Shown here one piece after another: positions 26,700 to 37,849 of a stretch of 64,000 bases of DNA. Position numbers and translations under genes: made by a program. Position 1 is the stretch's first letter. The number at the start of each line of letters is the position of its first letter. This DNA comes from Sequoia sempervirens (Eukaryota; Streptophyta; Pinopsida; Cupressales; Cupressaceae). The notes under the pieces were generated by a model that saw only the letters and a list, made by a program, of their open reading frames with translations, did no database searches and was not told where the DNA came from. The stretch is from contig VDFB02275579.1 in the NCBI GenBank assembly GCA_007258455.2, positions 1 to 64,000 of the forward strand, in the 5' to 3' direction.

Positions 26700-26970
26700 C
26701 TTGGTTGGCACTTTCCAATGTGATCTTGGACATGCTCTTTTATGCATTGATAATAAAGACTTATTCATTCTCGAGTAAGTGATATTTGTCTTCCATTGTG
26801 ATGTTGCTCAATATTAATCCACATCCATCAAGGGGAACCCTGTCTGCTTCCACCTCATCAATGAAATTAGCACCGATGGCAAATATTATTTTGCATTTCT
26901 TTACCATTTGCATCTCTACATCACTATGCACCCATTCCAAGGGGTATTGATGTGGAAGATTGGATCTCTA
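26700..26970 (-). pseudogene. Aspartic protease-region relic
   Basis: The minus-strand translation includes KCKIIFAIGANFIDEVEADR and VPLDGCGLILSN, resembling the second half of plant gypsy proteases (I...DVVPLDVCGVVLG.PY). It lies between gag and RT, as expected. I did not find a clear DTG/DSG active-site triad, so the N-terminal half is lost or too diverged. Confidence 0.55.
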
Positions 26971-26989
26971 ATCAATATATTTTTTCTTG

Positions 26990-27400
26990 CACACAAGCCT
27001 AATTTATTCTCTTTTACATGGAGAGTAGAACTTAACTCCTAATGTGACTAAGAAGTTCACCAAGGTACCTGACCATCACATCTTTATTTTTTAGAGAAAT
27101 CTTATGGCTGATTTTTAAAATTTTGTGTACTCTTGTAGTCTTGTATGCCTTGTCCTCGTCTTTGCCAGAAGTACAACCATCTGATTTTCTACTCCTCTTT
27201 GTAACAAACTGGATAGAACAAGACTTGAACAAGTCCTTGAAGGTCTCCCACTTTTCCTATTGGTGGTTCTCTGCTCAACCTTAATGCATCCACATAGCTC
27301 CATCACCTTACAACTGCATGACCAAGCAATTTTAAACAGGTGACTGCTATTTCCTCTTCTTCACATACCTTGCACAGACTGATGTAGACCTCAAGTTGTT
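26990..27400 (-). pseudogene. gag: Gag (retrotransposon gag domain) relic
   Basis: Frames on the minus strand read VGDLQGLVQVLFYPVCYKEE and QGIQDYKSTQNF, then ISLKNKDVMVRYLGELLSHI. These match the retrotrans_gag pattern W..F...L...YYP..Y.......F..L.QG...V.DY...F and the downstream L..Y..GL...I. Several frames are used, so indels have broken it. An upstream Gag N-terminal portion with ESNMADTVLDVKK lies near 27,560-27,660. Confidence 0.6.
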
Positions 27401-27971
27401 AAAGTCAATGATCTTGCTTTTCTAATTGACTTGACCTTTATATGGTCGAGTTTCTGCTTTTGCTTCCACTTTCAAAGGTGGTTTTGAAGTTGCATTACTT
27501 GAATTCTCTCCTACACCTTTGTGTTCTTCTTGTGCCATATGAAGTTTGGGGCTGGTTGAAATAAACTTCAAACATGTTACTGAAAAATTCCATTCATCTT
27601 CTTCACATCTAGAACTGTGTCTGCCATATTTGATTCGAATGTCAACAACCTTTCTTCATGCATATCCTTCTCGTGATGCTCAATATCCAAAGCTTTTGTT
27701 TGTGACTGCCACTTGTTTCAATTCCCAAATTCAAGGGTTAAAAACTTAAAGATGATAATTGTCTCCAAACAAATATTTGGTTGAAGACAACACTCATTCA
27801 AATGCAAAATTAATTTGTACTATGTACTCTCTGCTGACCAAATTTGGGATCCATGGCATCATACTAGATGGGACTTTTAGCCTAGAAATCCGTTTTACTA
27901 AACTTTCCACCTAATATCCTTACTGAAAATGACAGTCATGATATTTTACAACGGTGAGGTATTCTGTAGTA

Positions 27972-28280
27972 GGAGAATTTGTCACACATAACTTTTTTCC
28001 GACTTGTTCATGTTGGAGCATCATCCTGGTGGTCTATTGATTATCCTAATGTATTTTCTTTTGCTCTCGTCTAGGATAGTGAAATAGGATTGAGTTCATT
28101 TAGACGATCTTTTGTGTTTTGAGTCATATCTTGTTATGTGGTTTTGCTTCCTTGGGTTGTTTGTTCAAACCTCGACGGTCTGATGTCTTATATACAAACA
28201 CCCTACAATCTGAAGATGAAAAAATCATGATAAAATTGTGAATCAGATGTAGAGGTGATCCAATCTAGATCAGATTGCTG
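27972..28280. repeat. LTR-like repeat, left arm of large inverted repeat
   Basis: About 300 bases pair with the reverse complement of 28,390-28,693 at roughly 80% identity by eye, around a 109-base spacer. A third, direct copy spans 29,160-29,235 and resumes at 43,319-43,510 after the nested insertions. It lies upstream of gag on the minus strand, so it is probably LTR sequence. Confidence 0.75.
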
Positions 28281-28389
28281 TATTTTTTCAAAAATAAATC
28301 AGTGTAATCCCCAATTAAATCACAATTTTTGAATAAATAACAGTCAAATTGTATCTTGAAAATCATAACCTGTTTTGCAACAAAATGTC

Positions 28390-28693
28390 TATCTGATCTA
28401 GATTGGATCTCCTCTGCATCTGGTTCTCAATTTTGTCATGATTTCTGCTTCTTCAGATACTAGGGTGTTTGTATATCAGACATCAGACCTTCAAGCATTA
28501 GAGAAAAAACCCAAGGAACCAAAGCCACATGCCAAGACATGACGCAAGACACAAAAGATCATCCAAATGAACTCAATCCTACTTCATCATCTGAGAGCAG
28601 AACAAAATGAATACATCAGGATGATCAGTAGATCACCAAGAAGGTGCTCCAACATGAATAAGTTGGAAAAAACTAATTTGCGACAAATTCTCC
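28390..28693. repeat. LTR-like repeat, right (inverted) arm
   Basis: Reverse-complement copy of 27,972-28,280. Shared landmarks include the reverse complement of GATCCAATCTAGATCAGAT near 28,395 and of TTCATGTTGGAGCA near 28,650. Beyond it, 28,718-29,235 is a direct repeat of 27,425-28,020, including the same Gag N-terminal coding segment on the minus strand. Confidence 0.75.
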
Positions 28694-29535
28694 AACCAAG
28701 CCGATAATCTAGTTTTTTGATTGACATAACCTTTATATGTTTGAATTTCTGCGTTTTCTTCCTCTTTGAAAGGTGGTTTTGAAGTTGAATTATTTGAGTG
28801 CTGATGAAAGAAACCCAAACATCTTACTGAAGAATGTCTTCACATCTTGAACTATGTCTGCCATATTTGATTCCAATGTCAACAACCTTACTTACTGTAT
28901 ATCCTTCTCTTGATTCTTCTTCATCTCTTTCTTTCTCCAGTGGGTTTAAAGATGAAAAATTGTCTCCAAACCAGTATTTGGTTGAAGACAAAACGCCCAG
29001 TCAAGTGCAAAAACAACTCGTAACACATACACTTTGGTGGCCAAATTTGGGATTTGTGCCATCATACTAAATTGGGCATTTGGCTTAGAAATCTGTTTTC
29101 CTAAACTTTCCACCTAATATCCCAGCTGGAAGTGACTGACATGATATGTTACAATGATGAGATATTTTGTGGTATATGTTGTGCATAACTTTTTTACAAC
29201 TTATTTATGTTGGAGCACCTTCCTGGTGGTCTACTTGTTGTGTCTTTTTTCACACATCGCCCCATTGCAAATGGGGACCCCTAATTTTTGCTCCATTTTG
29301 GTCTTTTGGCTTTGGTTTTTCTCTCTCTCTCTCTGTCTCTTTTTTGATGTCTACCTTTCGGGGATTGTGCCCGTCTGTGAGCTTAAATGCGAATTTTGGC
29401 CAAGTCCGAAAATTAGGGTTTCCATCTTTCCAGCCAATTTGTGGTCAAATGAGGTGAATAAATTGAAAACAGAGCTTAACATTGATATCAGTGTGCTTCC
29501 AGTAGGCTTCCACTGAAGTTTCGTCAGATTCCGGT

Positions 29536-30505
29536 AACTTACTATTTTTAGTAAGTGTGAAATTCAGGACATTCCTTCAGCATTCTTGAAATTCCGATAG
29601 TCACACTGTATCCATAACACATCAAGTTGCTCGTGCGCAAAATTTGAGCTGAAACTGACAACTTACTATTTTTAGCAGTTCAACTTCCGAAGCAGATTTC
29701 AGGGCTTAGATGCAGAGTTTTTCAACGCATGTCTGGTGAATCCTTCTGGGTTTTTCGAGACCTTCGCGACAGTATAACATGCAAAATGAGATGACAACTT
29801 TCAAAGTTCAGCCTTCAGAGGCTATTTTTAGGGTTTGCATGTCAAGGTTTTCTTTGCATGTCGGCATTTTCTTTATGGGTTTTTCGAGAGCTTCGCAGTG
29901 ATGTGACATGCAAACAGAGATGGTCACTACTTCAGCAACTTGCTATTTTTAGCAGATACATTCCGGTAGCTGCCTCCCAACACTTCAGAATCACAAACTG
30001 ATCGCAATGCAACAGAAACGAGAACAAACAGAGATCATTTGATATGCATGTAGAACAAATTAGGGTTCCCAGCTTCGGGACCCAAAAAGAGGGGTAAAAG
30101 GTCAAAATTTTTGAAAACCGGTGTATACCACCGCGATCAGCATCTTTCAATCTATCCACTGGTAAAATTTGAAGGCAAACAAAGCACTTACTATTTATAG
30201 TAAGTCATTTTGGAAACATGCTAAAAATATCAAATCAGTTGCATGCGTCGATGTCAGCAGGCGGGTCACGTGGTGAGGAGCACCCCATTCAAATTTCAAA
30301 TCAAATGGAGCTGTGGAGGTATCAGAAACAAGCAGTTACTATTTATAGCAAACCACCTTCAGAAATGGGCTAAAAATAGTAAGTCGACCCGAAATAGCAG
30401 TGTCGACAGGTTGATGAAGTCGTGAGGATCCAACGCTCAAAATTTCAAATCATTCTGAGCTTCAAAGATGCAAGAATCAAGAGACTTACTATAAATAGTA
30501 GGGCA
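29536..30505 (+). repeat. Field of CTA(A/T)4TAG palindromes (outer unit)
   Basis: At least eight short sites of the type CTATTTTTAG, CTATTTATAG or CTAAAAATAG occur, most extended to ACTTACTATTTTTAGTAAGT or GCTATTTTTAGC. Examples lie near 29,539, 29,660, 29,824, 29,942, 30,189, 30,325, 30,371 and 30,486. The core fits C(A/T)8G, the CArG-box variant bound by many MADS-domain factors; binding is inference. Confidence 0.8.
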
Positions 30506-30609
30506 TGGATAAATTGGCGAAGACGAAGAAAAAATGGCTAAGTGTTGAATTCATCCTTCACCACCTTGAAAATGCACCCACTTCAGTTGGAAGGAAAGCC
30601 AGGCATAAA

Positions 30610-31500
30610 AATTCTAAGAGTCTTGTCCTCCACAGGTGAAATGCGCCCTCAAGCACAAGAAGCATCAAGAAATTTTCAAGTGTAGACACCTCCAAATGAG
30701 CCCTCCTCACAAGCTAAGCATGGAAAAGTTTCTAAGTATGAAAGTTCATCCTGCTCCTATGGCAAAATGCGCCCAGCTCAAGGTCTCATGTTGGAAAAGT
30801 TTCTAAGTATAAAACTCGTCCTCCTCTCATGCCAAAATGCGCCCAAGGAAAAGTTGGTGAAAGATACATGCAAAATTTTCTAAGTGTAAATTTTCGTCCT
30901 CCTCACCCATTAAAATGCGCCCATGCTAAGAAGTTCATAAAGGAAGTCAAAGGGGTCAAAGTTTTTCGTCCTCACCCATTAAAATGCGCCCATCCTTCAT
31001 GCATGTGGAAATGCGCCCAAAAGAGGGCATGTGAAGACGAAACAAGGAAGCTCAAGAGTCACGTTGAAGTTTCATTCTTCTCTCTCTCCCAAATGCGCCC
31101 ATGCAAAGTCAAAAAGTCAAGAGTGTTTGAATGTGTTTTATCCTTCACCATATGCAAAATGCGCCCAAGATAGACTAAGAGTGGCATTGAATATTTTAAC
31201 CTTCATGAAGTGTGATATGCGCCCAAGTTGAGGTAAGTAAAAGGGTGAATAAGGAGTGTGGGGGTGAAATTAAAAAAAAAATATATAATGTTGCCTAGGC
31301 GTTGGAAGTGAAGTCTTCTAGCAAGTGTAATATGCGCCCAAGGCACAAAGAGGAGAGATTTAAATGTGCTAGGCCCCCAAGGTGTGGTGAAAACAAAGTG
31401 TTGTTTGGGCGTTGGAAATGCTAAGCTTGCAAGGTGGTGAAATAAAATGGCTAAGGCATGGAAATAGGTATCCTCTCTAAGTGCTAAATGCGCCAGGTGT
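30610..31500 (+). repeat. Degenerate GCGCC array (outer unit)
   Basis: The phrase AAATGCGCCC recurs about a dozen times at irregular intervals of 30-100 bases, alternating with TTTTCTAAG or AAGTTTCTAAGT. It is the short version of the arrays at 35,155-37,080 and 51,470-53,300. The small frames inside (for example 30,829-31,173) are read through the repeat and are not genes. Confidence 0.8.
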
Positions 31501-32502
31501 AGGGTGATGAATAATATGCTAGGCGTTGGGATTTTTGAATGAAAAATTTTCTAAGTGAGTTGAAACATAAAAAAAATTTCTCACCATAGGAGGATGAAAT
31601 AAAATTTTCTAAGGAAAAATTTTCAAGAGTGCTGAATGATTCAAAAAAATTTTCTAAGGCAAAGAAATTTTCCTTAGGAGAAAAACACCTAAGTCTGGTG
31701 AAGTGATGAATTTTCCTAGAGTCCGAGTGAATTTTGCCAGTGATGAAGTCAGAAGATGTTAGCAGTGCAGGAACAATAAAAAATTTCCGAGTTAGAGCAA
31801 AGAAATACTTCAGGATCGAAGAGCGGGATTAAATTTGTTTAAAAAATTATTTTTCCAAGGTTCAAAATTCAAGAAAATCAAATGAACCCGTTTGTTGTGT
31901 ACCCATGAATTCGGCACGTTCTGAATTTTTTTTTCTTTTGGGTACTGGACGTTTGTGATGAGGAATGGATTTCGAAGTCTTCCACAGTTCGTTGGGACCT
32001 TCAGCATGAAGAATTTGATCGGTGCTCAAATTATGAATTTTCCTAAGGGAAATTTTAAAAATTTCTAAGGCAAATGTGAAGAAAATGTGTTTTCAAGGTA
32101 AAATCCTCCAGACATTGAATTTGAAAGGAACTGCCTAGGTGAATTTGCTCAAATTCTTCTTGGAGATAATCTTCCTGAGCCGGAGATGAATGAAATCAAA
32201 ATTGTTAATGCTTCAGCTGGTGGAATAAATTTCTTGAAGAAGATGCAGTTGAGGTTAACACCTTCAAAAGATGATCTTAAAATGCATCTCTGAAATACGC
32301 CCTCAGGAAGTTGAAATTTGGCTAAGGCATGAAGAATCGTGAAGAAGGCAAAAGTTGGCTAGTGAAGGCGATGAACGCTTGGAAGTTAGAGCGTGAAAAT
32401 TAGGTAAGTAGAGTGAATTTATGTTATGAAGTGTTCTAACACTCTTCTCCTTGCTTGTTTTGCAGGAGGAACGTCGAGACCAAATGGCGATGACTTAGGA
32501 AG

Positions 32503-32799
32503 ATGAAGCAAGTACTCCACGATTACATTTCAACCTCGAAGGAAGAAAAGTTGCGAAAAATGGCTGTGTTGAGACTTAGTATAACTCAAGATGGAGAAAA
32601 GAATGGAAGCTCGAGTAAAGTTGAAGAACAACGTCAAGAAGATCAAGAACAGTGTGAACGCGTCTACAAATGGGAATCTTCTCGAAGATGGTGGCCATTA
32701 GTGGCTCATTTATTGCCCCACTCTCCATTATGGCGGTTTTTAGGGCGAATCTTGTTTAGGGCTGAAGTGGCACAATCTGGGCCATCCAACCGATTGTAA
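32503..32799 (+). CDS. Hypothetical 98-residue ORF in outer unit
   Basis: This frame is hydrophilic and charged in its first half (many Lys, Glu, Gln), then rich in Trp, Leu and Pro. I do not recognise a family. It occupies the slot where the other two units carry the end of their long ORF, and the DNA at 32,640-32,690 aligns loosely with the last codons of that ORF, so it may be a remnant. A plausible 62-base intron (GTAAGT near 32,403, TTTTGCAG ending near 32,465) lies just upstream. It may not be translated. Confidence 0.3.
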   Translation: MKQVLHDYISTSKEEKLRKMAVLRLSITQDGEKNGSSSKVEEQRQEDQEQCERVYKWESSRRWWPLVAHLLPHSPLWRFLGRILFRAEVAQSGPSNRL

Positions 32800-32827
32800 T
32801 CTGAGCCGTCCGTTGGACTTGGCCATC

Positions 32828-32834
32828 TATAAAA
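32828..32834 (+). promoter_or_regulatory. Terminal promoter TATA box (outer unit)
   Basis: TATAAAA, followed at once by GGGGGAGTTCCCC, a small palindrome kept in the same place in all three units. A poly(A) signal lies about 170 bases downstream, as in the R region of an LTR. Confidence 0.75.
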
Positions 32835-32997
32835 GGGGGAGTTCCCCTCATTTGTATCTCATTAGAATTAGATCAGAGTTAGGATAGCAGAGAAGGAGTA
32901 GAGAGCAATTAGATAGTTGATAGTATATTTTAGATTGAAAAGGAAGGAAAGTCTTCCCATTGAATACTTTGTAAGAAGTTGTCATGAATGCTTTCAT

Positions 32998-33003
32998 AAT
33001 AAA
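32998..33003 (+). terminator. Poly(A) signal (outer unit)
   Basis: AATAAA within TCATAATAAAAGG, conserved in position with 42,240 and with the minus-strand signal at 47,139. It would end transcripts started at the opposite LTR in a full-length element. Confidence 0.6.
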
Positions 33004-33734
33004 AGGATTTTCATTGATGGTGATGTCTTCTTTGTTATGAGTAGTTGTTGAGGCTTCTTCGTCCTTCCAATTCACGTAGCATCTTGAAGTAGCTTAAAGT
33101 AAAGTAGATTTCATTTCATGCAAGTATTTAGTAATTGTGGAATGTGGTGCTCGATTTGAACAAGACTTCGCTTGTCCATACCACTAGCGGGCTTGCTGAC
33201 GGTGGGTTCGCCTTGCGTGGTCAACTGGAACTTTGTGAAACTTAACTTCGATTATGGTTTATATGTTGGCATGCGTCGTTGTGATGGCGTCTTCATGTTA
33301 GATCGTGATCTAAACATCTTGAGTCACTCCTTTGAAGATTGCACTAGTTCTGCGGAAGCTGTTCGAAGTGAGGCAAAACGGAACTTGGTTGAAGTCTGTA
33401 AGAATTGATTGCCATGTCCCACGCCTTAGAGTAGATTAGAACTTCTTGTTGTGACCTTTTCACACATCGCCCCATTCAAAATGGAGACCCCCTAAATTTT
33501 TCTCCATTCGGGTCTTTTGGCTTTGCCTTTTTTTGGTTTGTCTCTCTCGGTCTGTTCCTTCTATTTGCTAGTGTACTTACCGTTTGACCTGGATTTGAAT
33601 TATGACTAAGTCTGAAGGGTTTTTTTCAATGAATTAGGGTTTATAATTTTCAGACTGCTTTGAGGTCAAATCAATTGGATAATCAACTTTTGAGCTTAGC
33701 ACTGTTGTTAAAACACCTCAGGTGGACTCCCTTT

Positions 33735-34995
33735 GAATTTTCATTGAATTCTGCCAACTTTCTATTTTTAGTAAGTGTCAATCTAGGGTTTGCTTTCTCC
33801 AGATTTTCACGTTCTGACAATGACACCACATTCTAGGCACTTTGAACTCATCCATGGCAAAATTTGAGCAAAAACAAACGACTTGCTATTTTTAGCAGTT
33901 CTGCCTTCAGAGGCAATTTCCGGGGTTTGCATGCAGATTTTCTCAGCGCATGTCGGCATATTCCTTTTGGGTTTTCCAAGAGCTTCGCAACGGTGTAACA
34001 TGCAAGTGGAACTGGTCACTTTTCTGAAACTTGCTATTTTTAGCCAGTGCTTGCATGTTGAAGATTTTTCTGGGTTTTTCAAGATTTTTCGGGCAGTGTG
34101 ACATGCAAAATCATCTGACAGCCAGTTGGTCACTTTTTAGCTACTTTCTATTTTTAGTGGGTACGCTCCGACAGTTCCCCACACTTCTGAATTGCAAACA
34201 CTGATCAACATGCAACAGAAACGAGGTCAAACAGAGCTCATTTGAGGAACATGCAGGAAAATTAGGGTTTCAAGCTTCAGGGCTAAAAATGAGGAATCAG
34301 GCATCAAAATGCCCAAAACTGAAGTATCCACCATGATCAGTATCCTTCAAGGAGTTTGCTGGCAAAATTTGAAGACAATCGGAGCACTCACTATTTTTAG
34401 TAAGGCGTTCTTGACGCAGGCTATAAATAGAAAGTCAATCTCAGGCACCAGCGCAGACAGGCAAGTTTACCAACAAGGAGCATGCTATTCAAATTTCGAC
34501 TCGAACGGAGCTAAGGAAGTCTCAGAAACAAGCACTTACTATAAATAGTAAGTCACTTCAGAAGCAGCTATAAACAGCAGGTCAACATCAAGTCTCAGTA
34601 TGAATAGGTCAAACAAATGATGAGGACCCCTTGGTGCGAATTTCAAGACAAACGAAGTTGCAGAGAATGAAAAATCAAACACTTGCTACTTTTAGCAGGC
34701 ATGGACAGAGGAATTAGGGTTTCCTAAAATCAAGGGTGGAACAGGACAGTCAAGCAGAAGCGGCATCCAGCCACGGTCATTACACTTCAGGCACTTGGTA
34801 CGCAAAATTTGAAGACTTTATGAGCGATTACTAGTTTTAGTAGGTTGCTAAAAATAGCAGGTGCAGACAGGCATCGGGCATCAACAACATGAATCAGTTG
34901 AAATTCAGAACAGAGCGAAAATCAAGCTTTCTGGAGTCATAAGTCAGTTCAAAGCACGAAATTCAAGGAACTTTCTAAAAATAGAAAGTCAGGGA
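33735..34995 (+). repeat. Field of CTA(A/T)4TAG palindromes (inner unit)
   Basis: About twelve sites, for example near 33,759, 33,884, 34,033, 34,147, 34,390, 34,424, 34,537, 34,832, 34,853 and 34,975. Several are full palindromes (ACTTACTATAAATAGTAAGT; CTTTCTAAAAATAGAAAG). Substitutions on the two sides of the core often match, keeping the palindrome. Confidence 0.85.
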
Positions 34996-35154
34996 AAATT
35001 AGGGTTAGCAGGAGGAAATCACCCTAAATCTGGCAAAAGGCATGAAACCTACCAGGTTTGATAAAATTTGGAGTCCGGCATCGAAATTCACCTTGATAAG
35101 CTGAAGATAGATGAAAATGCTACTAAGTCTGGAAATTGAAAGCTTCAAGGGACA

Positions 35155-37080
35155 AATGCGCCCCTCTTTGAAGACAAGATGAACTTAAAATTCTCTAAGG
35201 CAATCAAATTTGAAGCACCACCTATCCAATGCGCCCCTGAAGAGAAGACTTCAAAATTCTACCAAGGCACAAATTAAAAGTTCCCCATGCTATTTGCGCC
35301 CCTCAGCTTGAAGTTGACAAAAGTTGAAAGCATGACCATTGAGTTGCGCCCTTGAGGTTAGTGGCTTGAAATTTGACTAAGGCGTGGGGATTAAAATTGG
35401 AAGGACCTATCATTTGCGCCCCACTTCAAATTGAAAGCACAAAGGGTTATTTGCGCCTAGACTGGGGAGGAATTAGAAAATACTCTAAGGCGTGGAATTG
35501 AAAGCTCAACATGAGAAATGCGCCCATCTTACAAGAATTAAAAGCTTGGCACATGAAATGCGCCCCTCTTTGCAAACTCGCCCAAGTCACATAATGAAAG
35601 CTAGACTTGTCATTTGCGCCCTAAACTCAAAGCTCTCCCTGTGATATGCGCCATGAGAGTTGGGGGTTATATTTGCGCCTGGATTCATTGAGTGCCAAAA
35701 GTGAAGGTTACCCCTGCCATTTGCGCCCTTGAGGTTCAAAACTTGGAATTTGACTAAGTGATGAAATTTGAAGCTCCATGGCTAAATTGCGCCCTCCCTG
35801 AGCATTGAAGAGTGGAAATTTTCTAAGTGTCAAAACTCAAAGCTCTCCCATTGATCTGCGCCTTTAAGCTTAAGGCACTCAAAATGAAAGTAAAGGTGTT
35901 CAAATGTGCCTTGTCTTGGGGAAGAAGATGGAAATTCTCTAAGTGTGAAAAAGTTAAAGTTGAGAGGTCCCAAATGTGCCTTACTTCAAGAGAAAGGAGT
36001 GAAATATTCTAAGTCACGAAATTAAAAGTTGCCCATGTGATTTGCGCCTGAGATGTAAACTTGAAGGAAGACATGTCAATTGCGCCTAGCCTGGAGAGGG
36101 TGAAATTAAAAGTTTCTAAGGCGTGAAGAATTAAAAGTAGAAGTACTCATTTGCGCCCTTAAACTTGGAGTATCAAAATTAAGAGCTCAATGCCCTATTT
36201 GCGCCCCCAAATGGAAGTTCACCCATGAAATTGTGCCTTGAGTTGAAGGAGCTGGAAAATACACTAAAACGTCAAAATTAAAAGCTTCCCTTGTGAAATG
36301 CGCCCATCACAAGTTGAGAGTTTGAAAATTTTCTAAGTCAAAAAATTAAAAGCTCCATGATTGATTTGCGCCCTTGAGGAGAAAGTTGAGTGTTTTAAAA
36401 TTTTAAACTGGAAGGAGACCCCTCCATATGCGCCCAAGCTGAGAGATGATGGCATGAAAGTTTCTAAGGCGTAGGAATTAAAACCACACACATCCAAATG
36501 CGCCCTCAACTTGAAGTCTACTAGGGCAAATGCGCCTCAACAAGAAAGAGACAATGATGGAGTTTAAAATTTTCTAAGACATGAAACTTGAAACATCAGG
36601 TAGTCATTTGCGCCTGGGAGGAAGGAGGTAATCAAAGAACTAAATGTTGAAATTCAAAGCTCCCATGTCTAATGCGAATTAAAAGCTTAACATGGCAAAT
36701 GCGCCCCACTTCAAATTGAAAGCACAAAGGATAATATGCGCCTGGGAGAGGAGAGAGGAGCTTGAATTTTTTTAAACACTTAAGATCTGAAGTTAAATGT
36801 CTCAGCCACGCCTTGAGAAGAGCTTGAAATTTTCTAAAATAATTTTGATCTGGTAAGAACGAATGTGAAGGTTTAACACCTTGAATGCGCCTCAGAGAGA
36901 AAATAACTTAGAAATTTTTCTAAGTGCCAGAGAAAGGCGAGTTGGAAGTCTTATTTGCGCCTGGAGAGCTTAAGTTGGTAAAATAAAAAGGTACCCATGA
37001 TAGGCGCCTTGAGGAGGTATTGATTTTTGGTGGAAAATTTGAATACACATAGGTCCATATGCGCCTAAGTCAAAGGGAAG
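35155..37080 (+). repeat. Degenerate GCGCC array (inner unit)
   Basis: About thirty occurrences of (A/T)TTGCGCC or AATGCGCCC are spread over 1.9 kb and alternate with TTTTCTAAGGCGTG-like segments. The composite period is roughly 60-100 bases. The spacing is irregular and the text between motifs is diverged while the two cores stay recognisable. Confidence 0.85.
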
Positions 37081-37804
37081 ATTGAAGAATAAACTATAAG
37101 GCGTTGGAAATAAATGCATAATCTCCAATTTTCGTCTTGGTTAGCAAGGGGGACGAGTAAATATTTAAGATTGGAAAATTAAAGTCTCCCCCCCTTTTAA
37201 TTGCTCTTGGCATGATATCCGAAAAATCAAATGAAGATTTTCTATGGGATTCGATGGCATTTAAATTTTCAAATGGCGTAGGAAGTAATAAAAAATTTCT
37301 CTAGGCAATTAAGTTCGAAATTTGCCTAAGACAGAGAAATTAATTAAAATTTAATTTAATTATTTTCCAAAGTATTAAATTAAAAGTTCCCCTTTAATTT
37401 GGACCTGTGAAATTTTAAAATTCAGACGATTTTAATTGTGGGGAATTTGTTTTGGATTTGTTATGGACGGAAAATAAATTGTGCCTAGCCATTTTAAAGT
37501 GTTGACTTTGATTTTTCACGAATGCTGGTGAAATAAATTAAATGACAGTTAAATTAAATATGCCATTTTAAAAAAGCGGTGAGATTATTTCAAATCAAAG
37601 TAAAATGATTTTTCTCGAAATTACTTCAGTTAGCTGGATGTAACTGGCAGTCGGGAGGGAAAGTTCAATTTTAAAATGAGGAAAGAATCTCCCAGAATAG
37701 CAAATTGCTATGACGACTGTAAGACGGCTGGAATATTCTCTTTTAAATTTGGAAAATTGCTAAGTCATTAATGGCATTTTCTAAAATAAGCACTAGCTTT
37801 TGGT

Positions 37805-37812
37805 TATAAAAA
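37805..37812 (+). promoter_or_regulatory. TATA box for the captured ORF (inner unit)
   Basis: TATAAAAA about 700 bases upstream of the ORF start position. The same TATAAAAA with matching flanks occurs on the minus strand at 51,157-51,150 in the third unit, about 270 bases from that ORF. Conservation in two diverged copies supports an internal promoter separate from the terminal one. Confidence 0.6.
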
Positions 37813-37849
37813 CTTCGAGGATTTTCATTTTCATCTCACAAAATTCGAA

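Larger units (their letters stand above)
22080..28280 (-). mobile_element. Decayed Ty3/gypsy LTR retrotransposon
   Basis: Read on the minus strand, the domains follow the order Gag (about 27,400-27,000), protease (26,970-26,700), reverse transcriptase (26,450-26,160 and 24,470-23,940), RNase H (23,880-23,440) and integrase (23,010-22,080). This protease-RT-RNase H-integrase order defines the Ty3/gypsy group. Every domain is full of stops and frameshifts. The RT is split by about 1.6 kb of unrelated DNA. LTR-like sequence lies at about 27,972-28,280, upstream of gag on this strand. The left end was not located; a solo LTR abuts it at 22,044. Confidence 0.8.

Noticed and set aside
29154..29516. 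120-codon plus-strand ORF
   Set aside because: Crosses the TSD and 5' end of the outer giant unit, so it is a junction artefact.
30829..31231. ORFs with repeated KCAH / MRP peptides
   Set aside because: Read-through of the AAATGCGCCC array; the peptide repeat is a by-product of the DNA repeat.
35155..37080. CRISPR-like spaced repeats
   Set aside because: Motif is only 6-10 bases, spacing irregular, genome eukaryotic; it is a decayed transposon array.
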